Assembly: GCA_038030265.1 (NCBI GenBank)
Contig: CM075939.1
Coordinates: 28,873,253 to 28,937,252 of the forward strand
Length of the DNA stretch: 64,000 bases
From: Corythucha ciliata
Lineage: Eukaryota > Arthropoda > Insecta > Hemiptera > Tingidae
Direction of reading: 5' to 3'
Numbering within the stretch: position 1 is the stretch's first letter; every line of letters begins with the position of its first letter. The notes below the pieces were generated by a model. That model was not told where the DNA came from and did no database searches. It was given only the letters and a program-made list of their open reading frames with translations. Shown piece by piece: positions 23,900 through 36,520 of this stretch. Made by a program: the position numbers and the translations under genes.

Positions 23900-26800
23900 T
23901 GCTACAAAATTATCATCATTTGCTTACCTTTCTGTACCTAATTTTTCTTATGATACTAGGAAATTCATTCAAGAAAATTAAGTTTTTAACATTATATTTA
24001 TCTATGTCGCACAAAGTACCCGAAAATTGCTGAAAAAATAATATTTCATGCTATTCCTCCCTCTCAGGAGTCCCACTTCATCAATAACTTGCGTTGGATT
24101 TCAACGCACTTGGATGAAAAAACAAAGTTTTTGGTGATTTTTGAAAAATCTATCTTTCACGACACCCCTAAATTAATTCTGATACCCTAAAAACCTAATG
24201 TGGTATTTATCTACCACCATCAGAGCAAGTAAACAACACTTTCTGTAAGTGGTTTGACTAGAAACACCCACAATAAATCAACTGGAAAAAACACCGGTAT
24301 ACTTGACGCTGTATCCTGTGAGATACAATTTAAAACATCACCTACTTGTTTACGGAAATCAAAAACAACGATCACAAAATTAATCCTATCACAAAAGAGT
24401 CTTATATTTGAGGTAAAAAAATTCCCGCAAGTGTGACGCATTGCAAAAAGCAACAACATCGTTATTTAAAACTTACGCTATGACGTGAGCAGGGGTGAAG
24501 ACCGGTGAAGAGTGAGATCGAAACTACAGGTTTGAAAAGCGAACATTCACACTATCTATCAAGGCCACTTGAACTCAAAACGCTTCTGATAGCAACGAAT
24601 CTGCTATCTGGGGAAAAATGACGTCATGAGTTGAAATATGACGAAATAAGTCTTTGTATCTCCTGAGATACATTGCCAGCTTAAGGGTAAAACACAAAAC
24701 TTGTTATCATTTAAAATATGTGGGGAGTACCGGTTTCATTATCACACGATAATGATAGCCGCTAGTGATAGCTGGTCGGATAGAGTGAAAATCGTCGCAA
24801 GAAACGCGAAATACTGGAGCAAAATCGACGTCCAACCGGATACCGAAACTTTACGTTCCTACAACCACGACATGGAACATGAACGGGAGGAGAGGTCACG
24901 AGTGACCAACGCGAACCTAGGTGAACGATGCGTGTGGCGAGCACAAATGTGTGTCGGTACCATAACAATAAGATTATTAGTAATAATAATGTTCACATAG
25001 TGCTCAAAGCTATTATAATAGGTATTTCTTTGAAGATTTCTCTTCTACAATAATGGTAGAGGGAGAAGGCCTCAAACATATTCCGTAATTATTTCTCATT
25101 TAATGGAAAAATTTATTTAACAGAAAGGGGCGTGTGGTGGTGAAGTTCCAGAGGGTTGTTGTGAACAAAAAACTTGGCCAAACAAGAAAATTAACGGCTC
25201 GCCGGGGGTTCAAGATCCTGGCTTTATTTTCACTGTGTAAAGAGTTGAACGCTTTTGCCTTTGGGAAAAAGTGGAATGAATGGTCGTAGCCTGAGGGAAA
25301 GAGCATGAGCGATAAAATACATGGTGCCTCGTTTCTATAAGTGTGTATGTGTAGGAGAGAAAGAGAGGGGGAGTGAGTGAGTACAAGAGAGACAGACAGT
25401 CGTGCTCTAATTTAATAAACAAGGGGCTTTCCACTTTGGATTTATTTAGGAAAGGGCAAGGGGAATTTAGGAGCCGATTACAATAATTGGCGAAGGAATG
25501 GGAATAGTGGTGGGTGAGGGGTGCCAATACGAGTCGTTGGCCTTGAGCCAGTCGAAAACAACGTGTATTCCCTTTTTGCTTGATGGAAAGGGGACATTTT
25601 TCATTTCTGGAAACGTGAAAACGTGATTGCGATTGATTAAAAAGTGGGTGGAGTGAATGATCGAAAAAAAGAGGGGCTTGAAGTATCCAGCACGTGAACG
25701 CGTTTGTCTACGGAGGATAAAATAAAACAAATCAAAAAGAAGAACTAAATCGTGCTGCACATAATACGTAGAACTGCCTTTTTCGGAATGTGAAAACTAA
25801 TGAATACAGAAAATGCACCAATAGCGAGTCGAGCATTTATAGAGCGGAACATGATTAGCTAGCAAAACCAACATTTCGTACGCTTTATTTAAACAAGCCG
25901 TGTCTTTGACAGGTTCTTATCAAGAGACTCTCGTGGTTTGGAATAAGGCGAACAAGTGCCTGACAATCGCTCACAGGAACAGAAGCTAAACCTCGGAAAA
26001 AAGCTGTCCTGGAGAAAGATTGGACTTTTTCTTTTCATTTCCTTATCCTTTCTTAATTGAAAACCGCGGTATCTCGACGTTCCTATAGTGATTAAGAGGA
26101 CGAGAAAAAAATTAGTACCGCCTGGGAATTGACAGTTACTATGCGTTATTTTAAGAAAATTCTATATTAGTTCTACTATTGTGATTGAACAGTTGTGTGT
26201 TTCACAAGTTTTAAAGTTTCTCAGATTTTCAGGAAATGGACTTAAAGTCGTAGGGGTTTTGACCCGACAGACAATTATTAAAAAATTGCACCAAAGTGCT
26301 GTCCAGTCTCCGTTTTGACCACAGACGGTAATTCTACTGGTGGACTACTCGGCTCTGGCTCAATTGTTCCGAGTACGATGGTGGTGAATTGACAGTGCAC
26401 TGAGACCCCCGGCTCTGCATCTCTATGCATAATTTGGTGGACAAAGTCAGGGGGGATCCGGTTCGTTGAAGCCGAGGGAGCATTTTCTTGTCTCGCAAAG
26501 GGATATTTCACAAAGAATTCTTGTTCTTAAGGGTAAGGCCCAGAAATGTGAAAAAAATCTGGAAAACTGGTAAAATATGTCACTCTGAATATAGTCCAGT
26601 CAATAAGAAAACGTGGACGACATGGTCAGTTTAATGAATTTTTATTTTTTCCGCTGTGTTTGAGGGAGTTGGGAGGTATATAAACATACTAAAGGTCCCT
26701 GGGCGGACGTCCGATGTGAGTCCACCGGAGACCACCGGGAAGGTCACTTGTTTATATTTTTCTTATAATTATAAGGAGACTATTGAATTAATTCTTTGCT

Positions 26801-27721
26801 TCAATTAAATGCACGTATTTGCAAAATACAGCTGTTGTTAATTACGTCAATCATTGGATTTCCACCTTTCGTTTGTTGATAAAGCCCGATGTCAATAGCG
26901 TGGAATTCTTTCGTTAGGAACTACATTCACTCGTCACTCCCAATCTTTTGCGTAAGTAAGTGAGGCTTCTGATTCGTAAAATAATCGGAATTAGCAAAAC
27001 AACGAAATCAATGTTTGAACAACGAGCTGATTACTTAACGATTCAACGACTCCTCCTTCCAGTTGAGACCCTTCGGGTCAACACTAATCTTTTCCGAAAG
27101 CGTCAACAGTTTCTAAAGCTCCTCTCTGCTCATTTAATACGGGCCGTGCGGGTGAGAGAAGGCAATTAAAGACCAACTAGAAATTCAAAGTTCTTCGGAA
27201 CAGCGAGGCTGACCAGCAGCAACTAGAAGGGAGCTTGGGGATTGTTAAACTGCGGTGTCTAGGGTTGACAGGGGCAGACAACGAGGGTTAAACCCGCAAA
27301 TTGCCACAATTTCAGCGAGACTCTTGAACGGATTTGAAAATGAAAATCTACCCGCGGAGAGAAACATCTATCCAGTTGTATATTTATAAACTTGTTTTGT
27401 TCGTCTGTCCCAGCCCGAAGATTTATTCGAACTAATTAGTACAGACAACGTTAAAACGAGGCTGGAAAATACATTAGAATTGATGACACTGGCGGTCGAA
27501 ATTTGTTCTTTCAGGTGGGAGAAAAAAAGAGGAACGCCACAGTAAATTAAATCTTCTGAGTAACATGTAAAAACAACCAAGAACAATGCAATCAGGGAAG
27601 GAAAAAAGACGTCGAGGTGCTTGGTATGTTACCCCTTCTTCCATGTAGGACATTTTCTATCTCTAACTCTAAACTACGCAAAGGGGGCGTCTTTGAGAAA
27701 GGGCAACCGCGGTCGTTCTTA

Positions 27722-27722
<1 letters not shown>
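23900..27722. other. No supported gene
   Basis: Non-coding by inspection. Frames at 24701-25000 (+) and 26278-26511 (-) are the most protein-like, but I recognise neither and see no splice context. Confidence 0.4.

Positions 27723-27769
<47 letters not shown>
27723..27769. repeat. Poly-A tract (47 A)
   Basis: Uninterrupted A run between TTCTTAC and CGGTTCG. No LINE or SINE body is recognised upstream. It could be the tail of an unrecognised retrocopy or simply a homopolymer. Confidence 0.95.
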
Positions 27770-27770
<1 letters not shown>

Positions 27771-29347
27771 GGTTCGAGTGGTCAAATCAAAGAGACGTGC
27801 CCTGTCTTGGAAGTTGGAACACTTCGGCGTTAATTACTCACATTGTCGTTATGTTCTTGACTACATGCGTTAAGTCTCCATCAAATCGGGAGGGATCATT
27901 TCAACAAAACCCTTTTGTTGAAATGACATTATTTTCACTTCTTCAGAATTGTGTCCTAATTGAGCCACTGATATTTGATTGCACGTTTTTTTCTAGGAAG
28001 ACACTGATATCTTAATTCGAGAATCGAGAACGAGAGAGTAGAAGTGCTAAGGTGTGGAAAGGGAAACCGCTTGATCATCAATTCCCTCCCATTGACGGAT
28101 GAGGATGAAACAAAAGATAAAGTGCAGAGCAAGCGATCTAACACGGACAATATGTCTTGAAAGGATGGAAAAGAAGCGGGAAGAAGAATGTGAGATAAAA
28201 AACGGGGGGGAAAGTTCAAGGCATCGTCGCCCATGTTTGAAAAATTGTCACGGGAGGAAATGAAAGTTTAGGGTGGTAAAGGAAAAGGGAAGAAAAGAGA
28301 AATAGACATAAAGACGGAAGTCTCTGCCCTTGGCAGGAGCAGAACGCGATTTGAGATAAAGGAACTTTCAATGATGAACTCTTTTTTGTGTGTGTGCTTC
28401 TTTGCTCGCGCTTCTGCGGATCACCCCTTTTCCTTAGCTTTAGCATTTCATTTTTCAACAATTCCGCTAGGCTTTACTTCAACAAGGAGAAGGGAAACTC
28501 TTTTGGTCGCATTGGTGAAGGCAGAAAAAGGCCTAAATACATGACATAATAAAACAAACATTTAAAAAATGCGCGAATCACCTTTTTGAATACAAAATGC
28601 GCATTCAGCCAAGAAAAGATTGTCCCCCATTTGCGTACTCTCAGACTTGAACTGCACTGAGACATTACGGTCTCATCAACACAGCAGCTCAAACTTCAAT
28701 TTTGATGACTTCACTACTCAGCAATCTTCCTTCTGCAGTTCAATTGCGCGTGGACTGAGCCAACTCAGTTCTTCTAAACCCGATTTCCAATTTCACTCGG
28801 GGAAAAAACGCATTTGCGATAAGAGAAATTTCGTATATTTTAGCTACCCCACCTTTTCTTTGCAACTCTTTTTCATTGCACGCCCACTACATCCCACTTT
28901 CTTCTGTGCATGAAAAGACCCCTGAGAAAAATGTACGGTGAAAAAAAAGGTAAAGGTAGTAGAAATACGTTTCTCAGCGACAAACTGAGTTAGTAAAAAC
29001 TCTCTATTTCCCTTCGAGTCTTCTAACTCAATATTCGCTCAAAGCTTATATATTTATGCTATTTTAATATATGCATTCCTTCTTCACACTTCCTCGGGAA
29101 AGTCTGCTCACTAGAAAACTTTGTGTGTATAGGTAGGTAGTAACTATAATATTATTTAGATGTTTTACACCATTATTACACTTATTATTGCAGGTTTGAA
29201 GTCACTAGTGTAGTAGGTAAACGTATAAGCGTCTGCTCCATTTGACGTGAAATACAACAATCGCACCGATCTCTTTCTCTGCTATGCACTGGTGTAAAAA
29301 AAGCGCATGATACGATCGAGCATTGGTCTGACGACGAGCTTCCTCTA
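27770..29347. other. No supported feature
   Basis: Non-coding by inspection, AT-rich, with purine- and pyrimidine-rich stretches. No repeat or exon is recognised. Confidence 0.4.
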
Positions 29348-31417
29348 CAGGGTGTTAACATTAAGGTCGCACCACCGGCCAGGGTTCGATTCTGCAACTC
29401 ATTTTTGCGGCAAAAGTTGTCCTCTGCAAAAAAAAAAATTTCACCCCGCACGAAGTCCGACTTATTTCACTTTTAAGATTTTTTTCGTGTTATAGACATT
29501 GCGTTACTAAAACGACTGTAACTCGCTTATTTCTGGCCGAAAATCAAATCTGAATACACCGTTGGAAATAGCGTTAAATTTACCATCTTCCCAATGCAAA
29601 ATAATATTTCAAATGTAGGATTCAGGGAACGAAAAATAAGCCCGAGTAGTAAAATGTGAGAAATTACGAAAATTTGCAGAATTTTCAAACGTTTTCAACT
29701 CCGACTGAATCTGTCGGTTAATCGTACACTGCAATCTTAAAAGTTGGTGTAGAACCTCAGATTTCTTTAGGTCTAGTCATTTTTTAAATTAAAAAATCGA
29801 ACAGGTGAGAAAACCGCGTCTGATTGAAAAAATAGTTTGTTTTTTTCATCTTACTCAGTTATTTAATGACTGCCAAATCTTCACAGTTTGGTGGAATAAG
29901 GGTGGGATACACCTGTTTTATGTTTGTTTTTTCTGTGGCTGAATCGAATGGTGGTGCTAACGATGCTCATGAATTAGTTGAGCTAGGGGAATAGGGGTAA
30001 TACGATATTTAATATTTTAAAAAGGATTCCGTTTCTACTAAGGGACGCAATTCGGGAATAGACCGTCTGATGGTAACATCTAGAAAAGACAAGCAAGAGC
30101 TATTTTATTCACTTTGGCATATTTTCGGTGTGTCCCTCGTGTTGGTCCCCACTATCCGTTCTAAAACCCAATGATTCTGCCTGATTTGATCGCCGAATAC
30201 GCTAATCCTCAAGCAGATCCTCTAGAAACGCTTTCTACCTATTTGATAAACTATGCTCCGAGGTAATCATGCTAGGCGTTTACATGCAGTTACAGTAAAG
30301 CGCTCCGAGTAATCAGAGTACGATATTTATCACTCCCAAGTGAACGCATTTTTTTACACGTGGATTGGATTCAGAGGACCAATTCTATGGCCTCCTAGAA
30401 GACCGGACCTTACCCTTCTCGGCTAACGTTTGTGGAGGGACTTAAAACAGGAGTTTATAAAGATATGGTGAAAAACATCCTGAGATCGAGGATCTGCTGG
30501 ATAGGATTCACATGCAGTGACTAAGAAAGGCGGAATACAGAGGTTTCAGAAGGAGCAGTGGATGAGTTTCGCCGCATATGCCTAAACCAAAATAGCGGAC
30601 ACACAGAAAATATCATGCTGAGGTGAATAAAGTAGCTCTTGTTCGTCGTTTCCCGCATGTTCTCTCGTTGTTATTAGAGATACTCGGACTTTTCCCACAA
30701 ATAGCAACCCTTAGTGGAAAATAAATTCATTTTTAAACATAACACCAGACTACCCCTATTCCCCTAGCTCTCCTATTTCATGAGCCACATATGCACCACC
30801 CGATTCAGCGCTAGCGTGATACGCGCGCCAACCGCTACTCGATTCAGCGAGAAAAAACAGGTAAAACCCACCCCTTATTCCACCAAACTGTGAAGATTTA
30901 GCAGTCAATGAATAATTGAGCAAGATAAAAAAAACACCCATTTTTTTCAATCAGACGTGGTTTTCTCACCTATTCGATTTTTTAATTTAAAAAATGACTA
31001 GACCTAATGAAAGCTGAGGTTCTACGCCAACTTTTAAGATTGCAGTGTACGATTAACCGACAGATTCAGTCGGTGTTGAAAACGTTTGAAAATTCTGCAA
31101 ATTTTCGTAATTCCTCACATTTTACTACTCAGTCTCATTTTTCGTCCCCTGAATCCTACATTTAAAATAATATTTAGCACTGGGAAGATGGTAAATTTAA
31201 CGCTCTTTCCAAAGGTGTATTTGATTTTCGGCCAGAACTAAGCGAATTACAGTCGTTTTAGTAACGTGATGTCTATAACACGAAAAAAAAAATTAAAAGT
31301 GAAAAAAGTCGGACTTCGTGCATGGTGAAATTTTTGTGTGCAGAGGACAACTTTTGCCGCAAATGAGTTGCAGAATCGAACCCTGGCCGGTGGTGCTACC
31401 TTAACGTTAACACCCTG
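29348..31417 (+). mobile_element. 2.07-kb mariner-like element with about 660-bp inverted arms
   Basis: Left end TA-CAGGGTGTTAAC (29346) and right end GTTAACACCCTG-TA (31419), so TA is duplicated as in Tc1/mariner. The arms run 29348 to about 30003 and about 30742-31417 and remain clearly alignable, with small indels. Each arm contains GGTTCGATTC, a perfect B-box-like word (29393-29402 and its complement near 31373-31382). The 740-bp core carries a dead transposase (30340-30640). The very long arms are unusual for mariner, whose TIRs are normally about 30 bp. Confidence 0.85.
30340..30640 (+). pseudogene. Decayed mariner-like transposase, C-terminal fragment
   Basis: From 30361 the frame reads WIGFRGPILWPPRRPDLTLL, then hits a stop where the family has the last catalytic Asp (normally D-F-F-L-W-G). 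It continues RLWRDLKQEFIK. Further on, at about 30555-30622, another frame reads RRICLNQNSGHTENIML, matching the family's C-terminal C-I-x-x-N-G-G-H-F-E-H motif. Several stops and frameshifts are present, and the N-terminal part was not recognised. It cannot make active protein. Confidence 0.75.
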
Positions 31418-31419
31418 TA

Positions 31420-32121
31420 TAATAATAATAACTAATTATTTAAATGTATTTATTCATTTTATAGATTTTTTCTGTCAGAAAACTGTGCAATATACATATT
31501 TTTTAAACTATTCTGATTTAAACTGAACATTTGAACTCTAATCGGCCACCTAGCATCTATGTGAATCTATAGGGTGACGATGTGGTGGGGATTTCGTCGT
31601 CAAAAAGAGTTATGTATTTGCGCTTATTTCCTCTATTGCCCTTTAAAGGATCGAAAAGCATTAACAAAGATAAAGAGGCTGCAACACAGTGTTTTCACTA
31701 TAATCTCAAGCGAAATAAAAATAATTAATTTATTAATAAATTAAGAAAAAAAATAAATGTAAATTTTTCCAAGGGGAAACAAATGTTTTCTTTTCCAATA
31801 TTAAACCGGTGGAAACCGTTTTCTCTATTCCCTAATTTATGGATTAATATTACGCCTTCTAGAGGTTTCCCTTTTGCTGAGTCATTATGCATATTATTTC
31901 AAAATCCGAGTAGAATTGGTAACTTCTTCTCTACCCAATTACGTAGTTAAGGACTTTGCCTGTAGGGTTTTAAGGCAGGACTGAAAAGTTATTGTGAGAT
32001 TGTATTTGAGCAAGATCCTTGAAGTCACTAGTTTGAGTTTGGGGTTTCTGAAAAGCCTCAGGCCCGTAAATTATTATGCAGTAAGATGTCTCGAGGAAAA
32101 TAAACGGATTTACTCCAAATT
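31420..32121. other. No supported feature
   Basis: AT-rich non-coding DNA starting with a short (AAT)n run after the mariner-like element. Confidence 0.4.
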
Positions 32122-32621
32122 TACATGTATGTCGCATCCATGTCGAGTAATTGTCCACTTCACGAAATGGATGTCCATTTCACGAAGTGGCTCCACTTGC
32201 CGTAAATTCAAAAAATTACGACATCTGGACAAAAAAATTGTCCATTTCTTGAAAAGGAAATCGTGTTTGTCCAGTTGCTGAAATCAAGCTTCCTTACTGC
32301 AAGTGGATGCGCAACATGATCCTTTTCGTGAAATGAATGAGTGAGGAATCTCAGAAGCTAAAACGAGTTTTGTTTTATTTAATAAGGTTATTTTATTGAG
32401 CACTCAAAAACCCGTTAAGAAATGACGTTGTGCTTCTTCTTGCAGTAAGGAAGCCTAATTTCAGCAACTGGACAAACGCGAGTTCCTTTTCAAGATATGG
32501 ACATTTTTTTTGTCCAGATGTCGTAATTTTTTGAAATTGTGGCAAGTGGAGCCACTTCGTGAAATGGACATCGATTTCATGAAGTGGACAATTTCGCCGA
32601 GTGGATGCGACATATACATGG
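32122..32621. mobile_element. 500-bp foldback element with 180-bp arms
   Basis: The left arm 32122-32305 (ACATGTATGTCGCATCC...) and the right arm 32440-32621 (...GGATGCGACATATACATGG) are inverted copies over about 180 bp, around a spacer of roughly 135 bp. Each arm has an internal inversion built on TTCACGAAATGGA/TCCATTTCACGAA, so it can form branched hairpins. The open frames in each arm are copies of the same spurious peptide. Confidence 0.85.
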
Positions 32622-32824
32622 CTTTATGTACAACCAGAAAAGCGGAATCAATGGAAATTCCGCGATAATTAGGAAAGCGGGAACGCATCAGAACAGTTAG
32701 CGTTACCTCGTTGCTTGTAGTAATACATCGCTGAACTGCTCAAGTGAAGGAGGTTTGAATTGATAGAAGGGCTGTGTGAAATGTGAATGTTGTGGTTGAA
32801 TCGTTTGCAAGGCAACAGAAAATA

Positions 32825-33190
32825 TCGTCGGCCTAGAAGTGATACCTCGTAAGTGACAAAAATGCCATTTTGAGGTTTTGGTATTGTTTTGTTCATAATT
32901 CGTAGTCGCGTCTATCTAGCGGCACCTCGTAAGTGAGAAAAATTATTTTAGCGCTCAAAAGTCCATGAAGTGCCATCTCGTATCACAGACATGAGCAAAG
33001 TGAACTAGTGATACCTCGTAAATGTGGAGGTAGCTCACCCTAGTCTAGTGTTCCCTAGTAACAGACCTTGTCCGCAGCGTGCTTGTGTTCCTCGTAAGTG
33101 GGAGTACTATGGATAGAGAACCTATAGTTACACAAAGGTACTGACAATGCATACAAAGTTTTTTTCGCGCTACCTGCTTCGTAAGTTGCG
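32825..33190. repeat. Degenerate CTCGTAAGTG repeat
   Basis: Units ATACCTCGTAAGTG and variants occur near 32842, 32923, 32979, 33012, 33089 and 33177. The first is preceded by TCGTCGGCCTAGAAGTG, closely matching the arms of the foldback at 62894-63148. This looks like an older relative of the same family. Confidence 0.55.
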
Positions 33191-33242
33191 CATTACGATA
33201 ACATAGTAACTCCAGTAAGTTGAAGTTTTCATAACCTGGTAC

Positions 33243-33281
33243 TTTACAGCTTCAGTTTTTGAAAACTGTACTGTAAAGGTT
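33243..33281. repeat. Short hairpin
   Basis: CTTTACAGCTTCAGTTTT pairs imperfectly with GAAAACTGTACTGTAAAG, in AT-rich DNA. Its role is unknown. Confidence 0.5.
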
Positions 33282-34079
33282 TAAAACTGACATGAAAAGT
33301 TTTTTACTTGTCAGTTTTCTATAACCTTGTGCAACCTTTGTTGAAATGTTATCACCTCATCCGTGATCATAAAAATACCTTTAGACATGGTTTTATTTTT
33401 GTCAAAAGAATAAAACTGGGTAATATTCGACGGCGGTTGCGCGAAAATAACGTACATCACTCGACTGAGTGGTACTACCCGCTCGTTTTTAATTAGCGGC
33501 CTCGGTCCGCCAAACAAAAAACTCGCAGGTAATGCACCACTTACTAATCTTGTAATGTAATCTACTATTACTCAATCATTTTAGTAAGTGTAGAAGCAGC
33601 TGTCGTGTTCAGCATCTGAATGTGTTTCCACGATAGCATTAAAAAAGAGGGAAAGTGAAAGAGTGAAAATGAGGAGAGCTCGTAGTTGGCGGGTTACAAA
33701 ACCTTCATTATCAGTGCAAAGCCCGCCTCCTAGGTCGAAAGCTGGTGGTGGACGCCATTGTTTCAACTTTTGCGTTGCGTCCTGAGACAGCGTTTTCGCG
33801 TCTTATGTAGACGGGGCTTTACGGCGTGCCGCGGTGCCGGCGTTCACGAAAAAAGCCAGGGGGAGCATAGTACAGAGTAGCCAACTCTCCACTCCAGTCA
33901 CTCCACAAAATCAGTATTTCTTGTCTTTCTTCTTTTATAGTTGGCAAAAATGGCCCCGTTGTAAAACTCAAAAAATTGCTCAGCACTTGATAAGGTTTTG
34001 TTTTCAACACATGTAAAATAAGAGGGAAGAATTAATCGCAATTAATCGCGTTATAGTTTTACAACGTGTAGTGTTTGCT

Positions 34080-34322
34080 ATACTCGGATCAGCGAAAGAA
34101 TGTGCATGAGTGGTGGGAGGCCATAAGCCCGATTTTTCCCTCTCTTAACGTGGTTCTCTACTTCTCCACTTTTATCAAACAACTGCAACCAATAACAGAG
34201 AGTTTTACCGATAAAATAGGAGAGGCTCCTCTCAGGTGATGGCGTGGTAGCGGTAAGTCATGTGGGTTTAGGGAAAAGAGAGAGGGTAATTTCATGCACA
34301 TTCTTTCACCGATCCGACTATA
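34080..34322. mobile_element. 243-bp foldback MITE
   Basis: The termini TACTCGGATCAGCGAAAGAA (34081) and TTCTTTCACCGATCCGA (34301-34317) are inverted copies over about 30 bp with a few mismatches; both continue with TGTGCATGA or its complement. There is no coding capacity and no clear target duplication. Confidence 0.75.
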
Positions 34323-34647
34323 ACTACGGTTCGGGCTATCTTTAGACTAAGTTGGTTGAGTAAAAAGTTGAGATCACCGTGGTGTGTTGTTCCTTTTTGT
34401 AAGTTCACGTCCTGAAGTCCTCCTCTTCTTCGTTCTTTAATAAATACTTTATTCGAGTAATCAGTTTCTTACGTCCAGTCCCCTCTCGTCAAACACAACA
34501 CAACGGACCCAATGACCTTTACTCCCGAAAGTTGAGATGAGGGAATAAAGCTGGTGACTTTCTCTAGAGAGTAATAGGCAGGCTTACCATAAGATTTTGA
34601 AATTGATAAGGACTGATTTATCTCCCGGTTGTTGGTATATAAATATA

Positions 34648-34800
34648 CAGGGTGGTTGGTTTTGGCTTGTACAAAAAAAATCGGGTGAAATTATACCTCA
34701 TTTGAAATAGAAAACACCCCATCGACTATGGTCCGAAAACCAAAACTCTTCAAGATATGATTTTTTAAAATGATTTTTAAAGCTTCAGCCACTTTTCTCA
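34648..34800 (+). mobile_element. Solitary mariner-like end (CAGGGTGGTTGG...)
   Basis: TA-CAGGGTGGTTGGTTTTGG followed by TATGGTCCGAAAACCAAAAC and AAGATATGATTTTT, the same internal phrases as the element at 40288-41236 (ATGGTCCGAAACTC..., GAGATATGATTTTT). No matching right end was found, and the right limit is approximate. Confidence 0.55.
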
Positions 34801-35995
34801 ACAAAATGCAAGTTGCTCGCTTCCAAGTGAATGTTTTGCCATTTTTGACGACGAATTCGGAAAGAGCACACTTTTTTCCGTCTGGATAAGCTATTTTAGA
34901 TCATGTACCGGTTTTTTACGCATTATGTACTTACTTACGGTGGCCTTGGCAGCCATTCAAACTAGGGAGAATCCGGAATTTCTAATTTCTCAAAAAACTT
35001 CAACCCCCGCTATTTCATGCTAAATCCCTTCCAATACAATAGCACAATATCGGTTTCCCAAGATCAGAAAAACTTCTTCAACGTGTCCTCGTCAAAATCA
35101 CTCTTGAGAGTTGTTTTAGTTTATAGGCGGTTTTTCGGCGTGAATTACCATTTTAAAACAAAAAAAGGAATTTCTTTCTACAAAACTTGAAGTTTTGTTT
35201 AGTTATGACCAACATTTCAACAACTCTTGCCCTGGAACTTGCTGACCAAAGTCATAGACCACTGTCTCGGATATCTTGCATGCTGTGCAATATTATAACA
35301 AGCCTCTTGTGCATGGCGATATTCGAGGAAAGCTTATTACTGAGGGGAATTAGGAAGAAACTTAAAAGATTGATAAACTGGGTTACTAACACTCAAGGCC
35401 TACAACTAAATTCTAGGAGAATGGCGCACCACGCGACGACCTAGGGACCTGACGGGATCACGCGGCAGAGAGAGCGAGAGCAGTGCCGCCCTTTCCTTAT
35501 ATTGGTTTTTCGGCACCTGATGGTGGGAAACCCGCTTTTTTCACGCTGTATTTCGCTGACTCTTCAATATTCGTCCTTTCTCAGCTTCATGGTGATTTCC
35601 GTTATCTGTAGATGTATGGCGTGGAGGGGCTGGGGAGGGATGAGGAATAATTTGCATAAATAGGTATTTTTAAGAGGAATTATCAAGAGTTGAGGACTTA
35701 AATGTTTCTTGCAATAGTAGGAAAAGGGTAAGGTTGCCCCTGCACTTGTGTACTTCGTTACAATATCGTTCGCACGCACTCAGATTCTGTAGCCTTGCTT
35801 ATTTAGCTTTTACCCTACGGTATTGTCTGATGTTGGAACCTTCCGGTTGAGTGCTCCAAGCCCTTTCGCTCAGCATTATCGCTCGGAGCACGACCTACTT
35901 ACGTGCATATGCTAGCGACGCTGACCTACTCATTTTCCCGGAAGTATCAGTGAGCGTTTCTAACTTGCGTTAGATAAATGACCACATTCTCGTGA
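34801..35995. other. No supported feature
   Basis: Non-coding by inspection; no exon, RNA gene or repeat was recognised. Confidence 0.4.
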
Positions 35996-36241
35996 CTTTT
36001 TGATCCATGGATTCACGCGTCTGGTAATAATAATGCTGGGAGTTCTGAGCGGTCCGCAGCTAGGTCCATTTTTATCGAGATTCTTCCATTAGACATCAGG
36101 GATGTCCGAGAAAAGTTCCTGCGATTCCTGAAAACGTGCGCTGGTGCCCTGGTGGTTAAAAACGGAGGCAGCACAGTAAGAATCCCTTCTTTGACTCTTA
36201 TCCTGATCGAAAATCCGTCAGGAGAAATTACAAAATTCTGA
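35996..36241 (+). other. Open frame with exon-like features, unrecognised
   Basis: An 81-codon stop-free stretch without an ATG near its start. The middle reads IFIEILPLDIRDVREKFL and then FLKTCAGALVVKNGGST, which has balanced, protein-like composition. A donor-like GTAAGA sits in phase 0 at 36176. No convincing acceptor is seen upstream. The opposite strand is also open (36013-36303), which weakens the case. No family is recognised. It could be a diverged exon of a nested gene or chance. Confidence 0.2.
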
Positions 36242-36520
36242 GGTTGAAGCTTTGCAGGGGTTAGAGTTTTGGTGTAGTTGGACATTCTTTGTGGTTGGAT
36301 CATATAAGCGGTTAGGAGTTTTGCTCATGTGTTTGGAGCTGTACCGTGTTTAGAGTGCTGCTGCGGTTTAAGCTTTACAGCTTAAACCGCAGTTTGGATA
36401 TTTCCAATTGGGGCTTTACTGAAGCTTAGAGCTTTCCTGGCGTTTTGAGCTTAGCTGTGGTTGGACCTTAGCTGGGGACTTGGCTGGTTTTGAGCTTTGC
36501 TGTAATTCAGGCCTGCCGAA
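36240..36520 (+). repeat. Degenerate GAGCTTTGCTGTGGTTTG repeat with hairpin
   Basis: Words such as GAAGCTTTGCAGGGGTT, GAGTTTTGCTCATG, GAGCTTAGCTGTGGTTGG and GAGCTTTGCTGTAATT recur every 20-30 bp. In the middle, 36361-36392 is a perfect 14-bp-stem hairpin (CTGCGGTTTAAGCT, loop TTAC, then its complement), probably made by inversion of one unit. Confidence 0.6.

Noticed and set aside
23651..24033. Repetitive protein genes on both strands
   Set aside because: Frames follow the 33/21-bp minisatellite and end with it.
27723..27769. Poly-A run as the tail of a LINE or processed gene
   Set aside because: No retrotransposon body or target duplication could be identified next to it.
32122..32688. Paired open frames with the same peptide at 31994-32281 and 32461-32688
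   Set aside because: They are the two inverted arms of the foldback element read in the same direction relative to the element; not independent genes.
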